Positions 17,035 through 26,116 of a stretch of DNA of 34,743 nt are shown one piece after another (positions within the stretch are counted from its first letter, which is position 1; each line of letters opens with the position of its first letter). The notes beneath the pieces are model-generated. The model saw only the letters and a program-made list of their open reading frames with translations, was not told the origin of the DNA and searched no databases. The stretch comes from Fuerstiella sp. (GTDB taxonomy: Bacteria; Planctomycetota; Planctomycetia; Planctomycetales; Planctomycetaceae). Position numbers and translations under genes: made by a program. The stretch spans positions 1-34,743 of the forward strand of contig JABABI010000077.1 of assembly GCA_014238335.1 (NCBI GenBank), in the 5' to 3' direction.

Positions 17035-18234
17035 ATGCGTCATCAGTCGTTCGTCATCCTTGCGATTTTCCTTGCGACAGCGGCGACAGTTCTCGCGGCA
17101 GACGGCAAGTCCACTGCAAAAGAGGCCGGTCCGACATTGTGCGTCGGCAACTACCATTCCGAGGCCGATGCCGTCCGTCAGCTGGAACGAATCTCAGCGA
17201 CATATTCAAACCTGCAACAGTGGCAGCAACGGGCAGATCGAATTCGGCATCAGATCCTCACCGGGATGAATCTGCATCCATTGCCTGAACGGACACCGCT
17301 GAATTCCATCATTCACAAGAAACGCGAACACAAGGGTTACTCCGTCGAATCCGCTGCGTTTGAAGCACGACCGGGATTTCTGGTTTATGGCAGTCTGTAT
17401 CGTCCCCTGGGACGGAAGGGACCTTTTCCGGGAATTCTGTGTCCGCACGGTCACGCGCGCGGTCGTGAAGGCGGGCGCCTGCGTCCGGATCAACAACATC
17501 GTTGTGCGACACTGGCGCGAATGGGAGCCGTTGTGTTTTCGTACGACATGGTCGGGTTCGGTGATTCCGAGCACTACGGCTGGGACCATAAACACGAACA
17601 GGCGTTAACACTGCAGACCTGGAGCAGCATTAGAGCGCTGGATTTCCTGCAGTCCCTGGCTGACGTCAACGATCAGCAACTCGGCGTAACGGGGTGCTCG
17701 GGCGGCGGGACTCAGACGTTTCTGCTGACGGCCCTTGACCAGCGAGTCAAAGTGGCTGTGCCCGTGGTGATGGTGTCGGCTCACTTCTTCGGGGGATGCC
17801 ACTGCGAAAGCGGCATGCCGATTCACAAGACCGCCGAACTGGAAACCAACAACTGCGAAATTGCCTCACTGGCAGCTCCGCGACCGATACTCCTGGTGTC
17901 GGTCGGTGGTGACTGGACGAAGAACACACCGCAGGTCGAGTTTCCTTACATACAGAGTGTTTACAAACTGCACGAAGCTGCGACCGGTGTCGAGAACACT
18001 CACTTCCCGGACGAGCAACATGGGTATCAGGTCAAGAAGCGCCAGGCAATGTATCCGTTTATGGTCAAACACTTCGGACTGGATTCCGGCGGAATCGTCG
18101 ACAAAGCCACGGCACAGTTCGACGAATCAGGAAACGTGATCGAATCGGTCAACACGATGAGAGTCTTTGACGAAAACCATCCCATGCCAAAGCACGTTCT
18201 GAAGCCAGGATCGGCCGTCGCATTTGTCAACTGA
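17035..18234 (+). CDS. Exported alpha/beta hydrolase, acetylxylan esterase/dienelactone hydrolase-like
   Basis: A 399-residue secreted serine hydrolase. Signal peptide: RHQSFVILAIFLATAATVLA then AADGK. The lid-to-core region has FPGILCPHGHARG, a usual oxyanion loop, and VVFSYDMVGFGDSEHYGW. The nucleophile is Ser222 in TGCSGGGTQ. The acid is probably the Asp in LLVSVGGDW and the base is the His in FPDEQHGYQ. Planctomycete genomes carry many such proteins, usually annotated acetylxylan esterase; the actual ester substrate is unknown. The sequence NTHFPDEQHGYQVKKRQAMYPFMVKHFGL gives the expected C-terminal cap, quoted here only as the DEQHGY core. It is divergent from the DUF1553 gene and ends 6 bases from the convergent acetyltransferase gene. 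Confidence 0.9.
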   Translation: MRHQSFVILAIFLATAATVLAADGKSTAKEAGPTLCVGNYHSEADAVRQLERISATYSNLQQWQQRADRIRHQILTGMNLHPLPERTPLNSIIHKKREHKGYSVESAAFEARPGFLVYGSLYRPLGRKGPFPGILCPHGHARGREGGRLRPDQQHRCATLARMGAVVFSYDMVGFGDSEHYGWDHKHEQALTLQTWSSIRALDFLQSLADVNDQQLGVTGCSGGGTQTFLLTALDQRVKVAVPVVMVSAHFFGGCHCESGMPIHKTAELETNNCEIASLAAPRPILLVSVGGDWTKNTPQVEFPYIQSVYKLHEAATGVENTHFPDEQHGYQVKKRQAMYPFMVKHFGLDSGGIVDKATAQFDESGNVIESVNTMRVFDENHPMPKHVLKPGSAVAFVN

Positions 18235-18240
18235 GATCCT

Positions 18241-19089
18241 TTAACCTGTTCCGGGATCGCACAGTCCGAACTGATATTTCAACTCGGGGGCGATTAACCG
18301 TTTTCCCATCCACATACGGGTGAGATCACGTACGGGCTCAAATCCACGCGCACGCGCCAACTGTTCACCTGCTTCGTTTGGCGACGGCATATCCCAGACA
18401 ATCGGGCCGTGCACGCCATTCAGCAGCGTGTCAGCAATTTCACCAGCAGCGTCCGGCCCGTCTGCGGTAATCGGCCCCAGATAGGACGCGATCCGACCGG
18501 CTCGGAGCATGCCGAACCCGTGGTCGTTCACAACCACCGTCGAATCTTTCGCCAGCATGTTGAGCCACGACACGCGATCCACGCCAAAGGCCGCCAGATC
18601 AACTTCGCTGGACAGACTTCCGCGACCGGTCGAGGGCACAACTGCCGGGGGCTCGTCACTGGCTCGCTGCCACCTGTTGAAACACCACTCCTGTTGAAAC
18701 CCAAGCCGAGCGTAAACCGGCTCACCCACTGGCGTCGCATCAAGCTTGATGCACTCCACACCAGTTGCGTTCAGGTACTCAACAGACCGCTGCATGAGCG
18801 CCGAGGCGATTCCCCTGCGACGCTGCTCCGGATGCACCAGCATCATTCCGATCCACCCCAGCGGAACGGATTCACCCAAGGCGGCATTATGCGGGTAACT
18901 GGTGGTTGTGACCGTCCCCACGATCGCACCATTGATGGTCGCGACGAAGCATCCGTTCGGCTGATATCGGAGTATCCGCAGCCAGTCACCCGGCATCTGG
19001 TTCCATCCGGCAATTTCCCGCAGCACGTCTGCGTCCGGAAGATCATCTTCCACCATTGTGCGGACAACCACGGAGTCCTTGTCTATCAT
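18241..19089 (-). CDS. GNAT N-acetyltransferase with C-terminal Acetyltransf_18 (DUF1248-like) domain
   Basis: A 282-residue cytoplasmic protein with two GNAT-type halves. The N-terminal GNAT domain (about 1-135) includes motif A, VHPEQRRRGIASALMQ, which binds the acetyl-CoA pyrophosphate. The following TPVGEPVYARLGFQQEW is the usual motif B. The C-terminal half (about 165-275) carries DRVSWLNMLAKDSTVVV and GFGMLRAGRIASYLGPITAD, typical of the second domain in this protein family. The acceptor substrate is not known. The start ATG 19089 begins MIDKDSVVVRTMVEDDLP, a normal GNAT N-terminus. It converges on the hydrolase gene with a 6-base gap and has the second DUF1501 gene upstream on the same strand (52 bases), so read-through from that pair is possible. 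Confidence 0.88.
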   Translation of the reverse strand: MIDKDSVVVRTMVEDDLPDADVLREIAGWNQMPGDWLRILRYQPNGCFVATINGAIVGTVTTTSYPHNAALGESVPLGWIGMMLVHPEQRRRGIASALMQRSVEYLNATGVECIKLDATPVGEPVYARLGFQQEWCFNRWQRASDEPPAVVPSTGRGSLSSEVDLAAFGVDRVSWLNMLAKDSTVVVNDHGFGMLRAGRIASYLGPITADGPDAAGEIADTLLNGVHGPIVWDMPSPNEAGEQLARARGFEPVRDLTRMWMGKRLIAPELKYQFGLCDPGTG

Positions 19090-19141
19090 ATCAAGAGCCA
19101 GTCATTCCGTGAAAATCTGCAGACGGTGTGTCCCTGGTGAC

Positions 19142-20590
19142 CTACGCCAATATGTCGCGAACGACTTCACCGTGGACGTTGGTCAGTCGACGTTCTATGC
19201 CATTGTGGTAGAACGTCAGCTGTTCGTGATTAATACCCAGCTGGTGGAGCACTGTTGCATGGAAGTCATGCCAGTGCATTCGATTTTCAACCGCCTGCCA
19301 GCCGATGTCGTCCGTCGCGCCGTAGGCGATGCCCGGTTTCATTCCACCGCCGGCCAGCCAGACGCTGAATCCTTTTTCGTTGTGATCACGGCCTGGCCCC
19401 ACAACATTCGCGGCTGACTGGGTAAATGGCGTACGTCCAAATTCGGTCGTGAACATGACCAGTGTGTCGTCCAGCATGCCGCGCTGCCGCAGGTCACGCA
19501 GCAGTCCGGCAATCGGTTTGTCGATGCGGACTGCTTCTCGACCATGGTTCCTGATCATGTCCTCGTGACCGTCCCAGTTGATTCTGGGCTGACCGAAGGC
19601 CCCTCCGGAGAACATCTGCACAAAACGAACCCCGCGTTCCAGCAGGCGTCGCGCCAGCAGACAGCTGCGACCAAAGTCCTGCGTCTGTTCCTCAGCGATG
19701 CCGTACATACCATGAGTCACCGCCGTCTCGCCGTTCAGATCAGCGACCTGCGGAACCACGGCCTGCATGCGTTCGGACAGATGATAGCTGCGAATCCGTG
19801 CGGCCAGCACGTCGCTCTCACCGCGTTCTGCCAGATGTTTTTGATTCAGTTCCGCCAGTAAATGTCGACTCGCAGTCTCCGTGTCGGCCGCAAGTTCGCG
19901 CGCAGGAAAGAGATTCTGGATCGGCACGCCGGAGCTGTTCATTGTGACGCCCTGAAACTGAGCCGGAAGAAATCCGTTCGTCCAGTTGATCGAGCCCCCT
20001 GCGGGAACGCCCCGCGGATCCGGGATCACGACGTAGGCCGGCAGATCGTCAGTTTCACTGCCCATACCATACGAAAGCCAGGCACCGGCCGTCGGGAAGC
20101 CGTTCAGTCGGAATCCTGAATTCTGTTGAAATGTCGCCGGTGTATGATTGGACGTTTCTCCGAACATGGAACGCACGACGGTCAATTCGTCGGCGACCTG
20201 CGCCAGATGCGGAAATAATTCTGAGATCCACAGGCCGCTCAGACCACGTTGCCGGAATCTCCAGTCACTCTTCCGCAGCAACCCCACCTGACCAAAAAAC
20301 ACATCCGGCCTCTCTTCGGACACAAGTGACTTGCCGTGCAGAGACTCCAGATCCGGCTTGTAGTCGAACGAATCTACCTGGCTGAATCCGCCGCAAGCCA
20401 CGATGTGGATCACTCGCTTCGCACGAGGATCGTGGTGAGGCCACGGAACTGAGGCCTGTCCGGGAACCACGTCCGCCTTCGCGAAACCGTCGCGCGCCAG
20501 TAATTCCGACAACGCCACCGCGCCAATGCCGGAAACGGCGAAGGACAATAAGTCCCGGCGACCAGGGATTGACGATTTCTCAGTCGACAT
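19142..20590 (-). CDS. DUF1501 protein, exported (second copy, coupled to DUF1553 gene)
   Basis: A DUF1501 protein of 482 residues from ATG 20590. The Tat-like N-terminus has GRRDLLSFAVSGIGAVALSEL. Family phrases include VIHIVACGGFSQVDSFDYKP, TFQQNSGFRLNGFPTAGAWL, LPAYVVIPDPRGVP, ARRLLERGVRFVQMF, WDGHEDMIRNHG, FTTEFGRTPF, GRDHNEKGFSVWLAGGG and WHDFHATVLHQLGINHEQL. It belongs to a different DUF1501 subgroup from the copy at 12682: this one keeps FTTEFGRTPF where that copy has WGGEMGRLPV. The ATG at 20590 lies inside the last codons of the DUF1553 gene (11-base overlap), which implies translational coupling; an in-frame ATG at 20617 would overlap more. Confidence 0.93.
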   Translation of the reverse strand: MSTEKSSIPGRRDLLSFAVSGIGAVALSELLARDGFAKADVVPGQASVPWPHHDPRAKRVIHIVACGGFSQVDSFDYKPDLESLHGKSLVSEERPDVFFGQVGLLRKSDWRFRQRGLSGLWISELFPHLAQVADELTVVRSMFGETSNHTPATFQQNSGFRLNGFPTAGAWLSYGMGSETDDLPAYVVIPDPRGVPAGGSINWTNGFLPAQFQGVTMNSSGVPIQNLFPARELAADTETASRHLLAELNQKHLAERGESDVLAARIRSYHLSERMQAVVPQVADLNGETAVTHGMYGIAEEQTQDFGRSCLLARRLLERGVRFVQMFSGGAFGQPRINWDGHEDMIRNHGREAVRIDKPIAGLLRDLRQRGMLDDTLVMFTTEFGRTPFTQSAANVVGPGRDHNEKGFSVWLAGGGMKPGIAYGATDDIGWQAVENRMHWHDFHATVLHQLGINHEQLTFYHNGIERRLTNVHGEVVRDILA

Positions 20591-22766
20591 GGATGAACTC
20601 GTTGCTGTTAAGGACAACCCGGCAAAGGGCCGAGAGCCCGTGACTGGTTACGAAATGTGCAAGTTGATCAGTCTCGGCATCATTCGGCGAACGGCTGTAG
20701 GCCAGCTGATAGACACGAGTCGCCTGTAACGAAACATCTGTGCCTGCCTCTTTGATAACTCGTTCGGCGAAGCGATCCGACATACGCAGTACGAACGAAT
20801 TATTCATCAGTGCCAGTGACTGAATCGGCGTTGTTGTGACGGCTCGTCGCGGAGCAGTCGTCGACGGATCAGGACAATCGAATGCGTCCAGCAGCTGGTT
20901 CCGTCCGGACCGAATCCAGGTGCGGTACACTGTGCGACGGTAGACATCGGGGCTGTCGGGATCCGCCATGGTGTAGAACTGCGTGTTCTTGACGTACGTC
21001 GTGAAGTCACGATACGGCGCACCGCCATATTGAGGATTCAGCTGTCCGGCGACACTAAGGATCGAATCACGGAGCGCTTCGGCTTCCAGTCGAGCAGGGC
21101 TTTTCCGCCACAGCAGACGGTTGTCCGCATCCACAGCGGCACAGTCCGGGCGATGTCGCGACGCCTGTCGATAAGTCGCTGATGTGACGATCAGGCGGTG
21201 CGTGTGCTTCAGGCTCCAGCCGGAAGTGATAAGTTCTGAAGCCAGCCAGTCGATCAGCTCCGGATGACTGGGACGGCCGCCGTTGAATCCGAAGTCATTC
21301 GGTGTTTCCAACAGTCCTGCACCGAAGTGATAATGCCACAACCGATTCACAATGACTCGCGCGAACAGCGGGTTCTGTTCCTGAGTAATCCAGCTGGCCA
21401 GTTTGCGCCGACGATCCGCATCAGGTGAGTCTGCCGCGAGCCCGAAAGACGAATTAATAGCCGCAACCGACGCGACGCCACCTGGAGTCACAACTTCACG
21501 ACGAACCGCGGCGTTGCCTCGATCCAGAACATACGTGACCTCGGCTGTGCCTGGCTTGACCGCATACACAGAGAACGGCTTGCCGCCATTCCCCGAAACA
21601 ACAGCACGGCTGCCGTGCCTGACTCCTCCCACGGCCGACGCGAGCTGGTAATACTCCTTCTGCAGAATCGGGTCAAACTTGTGATCGTGACAGCGTGCAC
21701 AGTTCACTGTGAGGCCGAGAAACGTCTGAGCAATGGTTCCCACGTAGTCCTCAATTTCATCCTGTCGCACGACGGCCTTCATCGCAGAACTTTGCTGACT
21801 CTGTCCAACTTCGTCCCACGCTCCGGCCACCAGGAATCCGGTGGCGATGATCGCTCTGGCATCGTCGGGATAAAGAATGTCGCCGGCCAGCTGCTGCCGG
21901 ACGAATTCGTCATACGGCAGATCGCTGTTGAATGCGTCGATCACCCAGTCGCGGTAGTGCCACGAATCCGTACGCAGTTTGTCTCGCTCGTATCCCTGAC
22001 TTTCACCAAAGCGAACCACGTCCAGCCAGTGCCGGCCCCAGCGTTCTCCGAAATGCTTCGAATCCAGCAGCCGATTCACCAGTTCGCTGAATGCCGCCTC
22101 GCCGGACTCACGCATGGAGTGTTCAAATTCCAGCACCTGTTCCGGTGCGGGTGGCAGACCTGTCAGATCAAAGCTCAAACGTCGCAGCAACACTCGCGGA
22201 GTCGCTTCGGGGGACGGCACCAGTCCCTGCTCTGCCAGCTTTCGCAGGACGAACGCATCGATCGGATTTCGCACCCGTGAATTCAGCCCAACCACAGGAA
22301 CATCGGGACGCTCCACCGGCTGCAGAGCCCACCAGTCGGTGCCTGCCCGCTTACTCGTGGTCATGCGAAATCGATCAATCGGACTGGTGCCCCATTTTGC
22401 GCCGAGTAATATCCAGTTCCGCAGCACCTGCCGCTCTGGGTCGCCCAACGGTTTCATCGGCGGCATTTCTCCAGAAACAATATGTTGCCACAGCAGACTT
22501 CGATGTAAGCTGCCCGGCGCGATCGCCGTACCGGATTCGCCACCTTTCCGTGCGGAATCCGATTCTACCAGACTCAGCCCGCCTTTCGGTTCGGCACCAC
22601 TGTGACAGTCCAGGCAATTGTCAATCAGAATCGGGGCGACGTCTTTGTCAAAGTCCGGAGCGGCGTCCTGACTGCCGGCATCCGTGGTCAGCAGACAAAG
22701 GCCGACAAGCGTTCCAACGACGCATCGGAGACGATTCAGACGACGCCCCAAAAATTCCTCGCACAT
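20580..22766 (-). CDS. Planctomycete cytochrome C-type protein, DUF1549/DUF1553 (short form)
   Basis: A 728-residue exported protein from ATG 22766. A signal peptide spans about residues 10-32 (LRCVVGTLVGLCLLTTDAGS). The cytochrome-like site is CLDCH (Cys51, Cys54, His55), followed by SGEMPPMKPLGD. DUF1549 has NPIDAFVLRKLAEQGL, GERWGRHWLDVVRFGESQGY and NCARCHDHKFDPI. DUF1553 has FARVIVNRLWHYHFGAGLL, PSHPELIDWLASELI and the terminal NEFIHVD. Compared with the copy at 14137 it lacks the charged coiled-coil-like insert between the two domains, which accounts for most of the 150-residue difference. An in-frame ATG at 22841 would add 25 residues that precede the signal peptide and is disfavoured. 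The DUF1501 partner overlaps its 3' end. Confidence 0.92.
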   Translation of the reverse strand: MCEEFLGRRLNRLRCVVGTLVGLCLLTTDAGSQDAAPDFDKDVAPILIDNCLDCHSGAEPKGGLSLVESDSARKGGESGTAIAPGSLHRSLLWQHIVSGEMPPMKPLGDPERQVLRNWILLGAKWGTSPIDRFRMTTSKRAGTDWWALQPVERPDVPVVGLNSRVRNPIDAFVLRKLAEQGLVPSPEATPRVLLRRLSFDLTGLPPAPEQVLEFEHSMRESGEAAFSELVNRLLDSKHFGERWGRHWLDVVRFGESQGYERDKLRTDSWHYRDWVIDAFNSDLPYDEFVRQQLAGDILYPDDARAIIATGFLVAGAWDEVGQSQQSSAMKAVVRQDEIEDYVGTIAQTFLGLTVNCARCHDHKFDPILQKEYYQLASAVGGVRHGSRAVVSGNGGKPFSVYAVKPGTAEVTYVLDRGNAAVRREVVTPGGVASVAAINSSFGLAADSPDADRRRKLASWITQEQNPLFARVIVNRLWHYHFGAGLLETPNDFGFNGGRPSHPELIDWLASELITSGWSLKHTHRLIVTSATYRQASRHRPDCAAVDADNRLLWRKSPARLEAEALRDSILSVAGQLNPQYGGAPYRDFTTYVKNTQFYTMADPDSPDVYRRTVYRTWIRSGRNQLLDAFDCPDPSTTAPRRAVTTTPIQSLALMNNSFVLRMSDRFAERVIKEAGTDVSLQATRVYQLAYSRSPNDAETDQLAHFVTSHGLSALCRVVLNSNEFIHVD

Positions 22767-23133
22767 TTTATCTCTCGTTCGAAAACACTCTCTTTCATCA
22801 CTTGACGGCAAGCAGGCCAGATTACCGCAGAAACGGCTCATGTTGCAAACACACCGGTCAAATGGTCGAACTAATGAAATTCTGGATACCTGCCCCCTCT
22901 ACGCTCGACGACGCCGGGACAACTCACAAACTGCTGAACGGAAATGCCACGGAGCACGGCGACCAGTTCGGGTGGTCTACGCTGACTTTGCCGCCTGTTC
23001 GGATAATCCGAGTTGTAGGGTGAGTAATCAAGATCGCGATTATGACTGCACGGCAGGACTGACGAAGAACTTGGTTGAGGCCCGAGTTCCGGACAGGAAT
23101 CGCAGTTTTTCTTTTGTGACGCAGGTTAATCGA
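22767..23133. other. 367-base divergent intergenic region
   Basis: This separates the DUF1553 gene (-) from the DUF481 gene (+) and must hold both promoters. A small inverted repeat, TCGGA-TAA-TCCGA, lies at 22999-23011, about 120 bases before the DUF481 start. Open frames across this stretch continue into the genes as extensions and show no recognisable protein. I see no RNA gene or terminator in it. Confidence 0.5.
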
Positions 23134-24063
23134 ATGTTTCCAAACGATTGGCATGGCAAACCGAATCTCCCACAGTTTCGCGCCAACTGTCTGTTGGTTC
23201 TGACTTTCCTCGTCGCCACCCCGGCGGCTCTCACAGAGGACAGCGCCTTCCAAAAATCGGCAAAAATTGCCGGCGACAATAACACGTTGAGTTCTGCCCT
23301 GTGGACTGGTGATCTCGAGACCTTTAGTGACTCGCTAGTCGTTCCTGTGGCCTGCACCGCCTGCGGTCGGAAGAACCCATATTGTCAATGCCCGCAGGAT
23401 CGTTGGGTAGACATCTGGGATGGCAGAATGGAGATCGGCCTGAATGGTGCCGAGGGGAACAGTCGCAACATTAACCTCGTTACCGGCTTCGATGCAAAAC
23501 AAAAGGTCGATCATGATACGCTGACTCTTGATGTGGACTATCTGTTTTCACGTGACGAGATTGAGACGACCAAGAACCGCTTTTACTCACTGACACGATG
23601 GGAACGTGAGAACCCGAATTCTAATTGGGGCACGTTTGCAGACGGCTGGTTTGAATACGACGAACTGGAATCGTTTAAAGCCCGCCTCGGGCTTCACGTC
23701 GGTGGAGTCGTCACGCTGGTGAAGACGCAGAAGTGCCTGTTCAAAGGTCTGGTCGGAGTTGGAACATCAAAAGAATTCGAAGGAGCCGACTCCGCCTGGA
23801 GGCCGGAAGGATTCCTTGGTTCGGTCTGGGAGAAGACGCTCACCCCGCGACAAAATTTCTATGTCAGATCGGTCCTCTTTCCGGACGTTGGCAACGCCGG
23901 TGAATTTCGACTCAACGCCCGAGCAGGCTGGGAATACGCCATGAACGACCAGAAGAGCGTCAAGTTCAGTTTGAGCGTATTTGATCGTTATGACAGCCTG
24001 GTGGACGCGGGCGATCAAAAGAACAACATCGACTACTGGGCCTCTTTGATCTGGAGCTTCTGA
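23134..24063 (+). CDS. DUF481 outer-membrane beta-barrel protein
   Basis: A 309-residue exported protein. The signal peptide is near residues 14-34 (FRANCLLVLTFLVATPAALT). The mature protein begins with a linker that contains a cysteine cluster, CTACGRKNPYCQC (four Cys in 13 residues), before the barrel. The barrel has the DUF481 pattern of alternating strands: WDGRMEIGLNGAEGNSRNIN, LDVDYLFSRD, FYSLTRWERENPNSNWG, and repeated strand pairs ending in the C-terminal aromatic residue (YWASLIWSF), typical of barrels inserted by the BAM machinery. E. coli YdiY is a DUF481 protein of unknown function. ATG 23134 was chosen because the signal peptide starts there; the frame is open to 22684 without family-like sequence. 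Confidence 0.85.
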   Translation: MFPNDWHGKPNLPQFRANCLLVLTFLVATPAALTEDSAFQKSAKIAGDNNTLSSALWTGDLETFSDSLVVPVACTACGRKNPYCQCPQDRWVDIWDGRMEIGLNGAEGNSRNINLVTGFDAKQKVDHDTLTLDVDYLFSRDEIETTKNRFYSLTRWERENPNSNWGTFADGWFEYDELESFKARLGLHVGGVVTLVKTQKCLFKGLVGVGTSKEFEGADSAWRPEGFLGSVWEKTLTPRQNFYVRSVLFPDVGNAGEFRLNARAGWEYAMNDQKSVKFSLSVFDRYDSLVDAGDQKNNIDYWASLIWSF

Positions 24064-24090
24064 GCCTGGTGTCGGACAAGACGGGCCCCA

Positions 24091-24212
24091 GGTGAGCAGA
24101 TGTGATTTCAATACCAGCACGCAGCGCTAGCGGGTAAGTGACCACCACAGTTGTATCGCGAGGTGGGGTCACTCAATTCGTGCTTGTGATTAGTGGTTTT
24201 AAGACCACTTCC
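24091..24212 (+). repeat. Diverged direct repeat, left copy
   Basis: About 122 bases that align over their whole length with 26117-26247. Shared cores are TTTCAATACC-GCACGCAGCG, GTGACC-CCAC-GTTGT-TCGCGAG, CACTCA, TTCGTGCTT and a closing ACTTC, with small gaps between. It starts 28 bases after the DUF481 stop and lies just outside the broken histidine kinase. No open frame runs through both copies. Confidence 0.75.
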
Positions 24213-25501
24213 AGTCGTCAGACACATCCCCACGGACGTCACACTTCGCCTGACGCCCCGCTCAAGCCCCTGAAGGGACGGTTTTCGCTGTCCGGATAGT
24301 CTCGGACACGCTGCAGGAACTCACTGACCGGCGAACCCTTCATCAGGAAATCGGCGTCATTACACGCGTTGATATGGTCGGCAGAAAAACCTGATGAAGA
24401 GAGCATTTTCATGTCGGAATATTGCTGATGAATTCTTTGGCCGAGTTCCATACCGTCCATTCCCGACATCGTCACGTCCGTCAACAACAGAGAGATTTCC
24501 TGAGTGACCAATTCTGCAGCGGCCAGGGCTTCCGGTTGCAATTACTGAATAACCGACACTTTCCAGCAGAACTTTCTCAGCACTCAATACAAGGCCCTCG
24601 TCATTACAGACAAAAATCGTCTCGACGCCACCGATCAGAGCTGTGGACTGGCTGAGCTTGGTGGCAGATGCCTGCACCACCAAATCCGCCGGTGATGGCA
24701 AAAATACCGAGACGACTGTCCCGATACCTTCGCCGCTGTCAACGGTCATGAAACGGCCGTTCTTCGAGATGCCACCATGCGCAACCCAAAGGCTCTGTCC
24801 GGTGCCTTTGCCACCTATTTCGTCGTGAAGCAGGCCTCAAAGATTCGCTCTCTTGTTTCGGGCGACATTCCGGTGCCGTCGTCAGAAACAGATAACTGAA
24901 CAAATGGCCCCGCCTTACGATCGTGCGGAACGTCGCCATCACCCAGCACCGCAAGACGGGATTCGATTGTGATCGTGCCTTTGTCCGGTTTGGTATCACG
25001 AGCATTCAGCACCAAATTCAGAATTACCCGCTCAATCTCAAATTCATCGGCAGAAAAAAATGCAGGGGCGTCCGCCGGAACAAGATTTGACACAGTGCGT
25101 GATCCAATGGGCTTCTCGAGCATTATCCTGCTGGCCGTCAGGCGCCGGTTAACATCAAACACTGTGATACTTGATGTTCTCGGCAAACGAAAGCAGCTGA
25201 TTCGTGAGGCAGTGTGCACGCGCTCCAGCCTGCTCGATAGCCATGACCGCACGGCGATCCTGCGTTGAACGTCGATCATCCGCCGTGTGGATCAGCAACT
25301 CTGCGTTGCCGCGGATTCCAAACAGAAGATTGTTGAACTCGTGCGCCACTCCGCTCGCCAGCTGGTCAATCGCATCCATCTTCTGAGCAATGGTGCAATT
25401 CTCCTTCATCGCTTTCTTCTGTGCCTCGGCCTGCCTGCGTTCGGTGACGTCGGTAAGCTCCAGATGCCGCTCGATGACATTTTCCACAGACGTATCGACA
25501 A

Positions 25502-25534
25502 CCGCACCGTCCAACCGCACCGTCCAGCCGCACC
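25502..25534. repeat. 13-base tandem repeat, about 2.5 units
   Basis: CCGCACCGTCCAA at 25502-25514 and CCGCACCGTCCAG at 25515-25527 are followed by a partial unit CCGCACC. It lies within the PAC/PAS remnant of the broken kinase. A 13-base duplication shifts the frame, which fits decay. Confidence 0.6.
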
Positions 25535-25595
25535 CCGAACGTGTCCTCACTCGTCTCGTGCATCCGTAATTGTCCGTATTTCCTGACACCGCAGT

Positions 25596-25622
25596 CTCCG
25601 CAGGCTCCGCAGGCTCCGCAGG
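25596..25622. repeat. 9-base tandem repeat, three perfect units
   Basis: CTCCGCAGG occurs three times in a row. On the minus strand it reads as a short Pro-Ala-Glu repeat in the 5' part of the broken kinase. Confidence 0.7.
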
Positions 25623-25673
25623 GAGGCTGACTATCGGCCCAAGACCACGATTGTACACCAATCGGATCAACAT

Positions 25674-26116
25674 CTTTACATTTCCTCATCCTCCCCGCTG
25701 CAGTAACGGATCGTGGTATGCGAACGCAGGACCATGGTCCGATCCCATAACCGGAGATAGCGCGCGGCAATGGTCCCAGGCGATTGCGACCTTACTGCCC
25801 AACTTATATTTCATTCAGAACGGCCGCCCAGACCAATGGCCCGTTGCCAGTGACTCAGAATTGCATCACTCTGTTCAATCTGCCTAACGCTGACAAACCT
25901 TTTGCGGTGTTCTGGCGGTATTGCTTCCATTTTGACTTGCCAGGCGTTCTGTCGTGCATTTACCATCAGAAGCTGGCCATGCGTCTGCAGGCGCTGGCAC
26001 CTTACGACAGGGGGCTTAGGGCCATTGTCCTCTGTCGTCCCCTCTCTTTATCGCGCCCGCCTGTGACGGTAACGGGGTCCGCGTCTGTGTTACGAACGGA
26101 CGCCGATCCCTTCAGC
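25674..26116. other. Non-coding or decayed stretch between the kinase remnant and the right repeat
   Basis: About 440 bases with no protein I can recognise on either strand. The longest plus-strand frame (25784-26170) crosses into the repeat and has no family-like motif. It probably contains the eroded 5' end of the kinase gene and its former upstream sequence. Confidence 0.4.

Larger units (their letters stand above)
24239..25673 (-). pseudogene. Hybrid sensor histidine kinase with receiver domain, disrupted by three frameshifts
   Basis: Pieces of one hybrid kinase lie in changing frames on the minus strand. In order: a PAC-like tail (ERHLELTDVTERRQAEAQ), then HisKA with the H-box QLASGVAHEFNNLLFGI, then LTNQLLSFA. 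A shift near 25170-25188 is followed by FDVNRRLTASRIMLEKPIG and the N-box NLVLNARDTKPDKGTI with SDDGTGMSPETRERIFEACFTTK, where the frame ends. A shift near 24822 is followed by the G2-like EIGGKGTGQSLW and GEGIGTVVSVFLP. The receiver begins ETIFVCNDEGLVLSAEKVLLE, and a shift near 24535 leads to LLLTDVTMSGMDGMELGQRI, with the phosphoacceptor Asp, and FLMKGS. Each break looks like one or a few bases. The upstream PAS domain is mostly unrecognisable, so the gene also lacks its 5' part. The 5' limit given is the last open ATG and is approximate. Confidence 0.85.

Noticed and set aside
22091..23023. 310-codon plus-strand frame across the start of the DUF1553 gene
   Set aside because: Most of it is antisense to conserved DUF1549 sequence; the remainder is in the intergenic region with no family likeness.
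24065..24092. CCTGG...CCAGG after the DUF481 gene as a terminator
   Set aside because: Five-base arms with an 18-base loop and no T-run; also overlaps the edge of the repeat.
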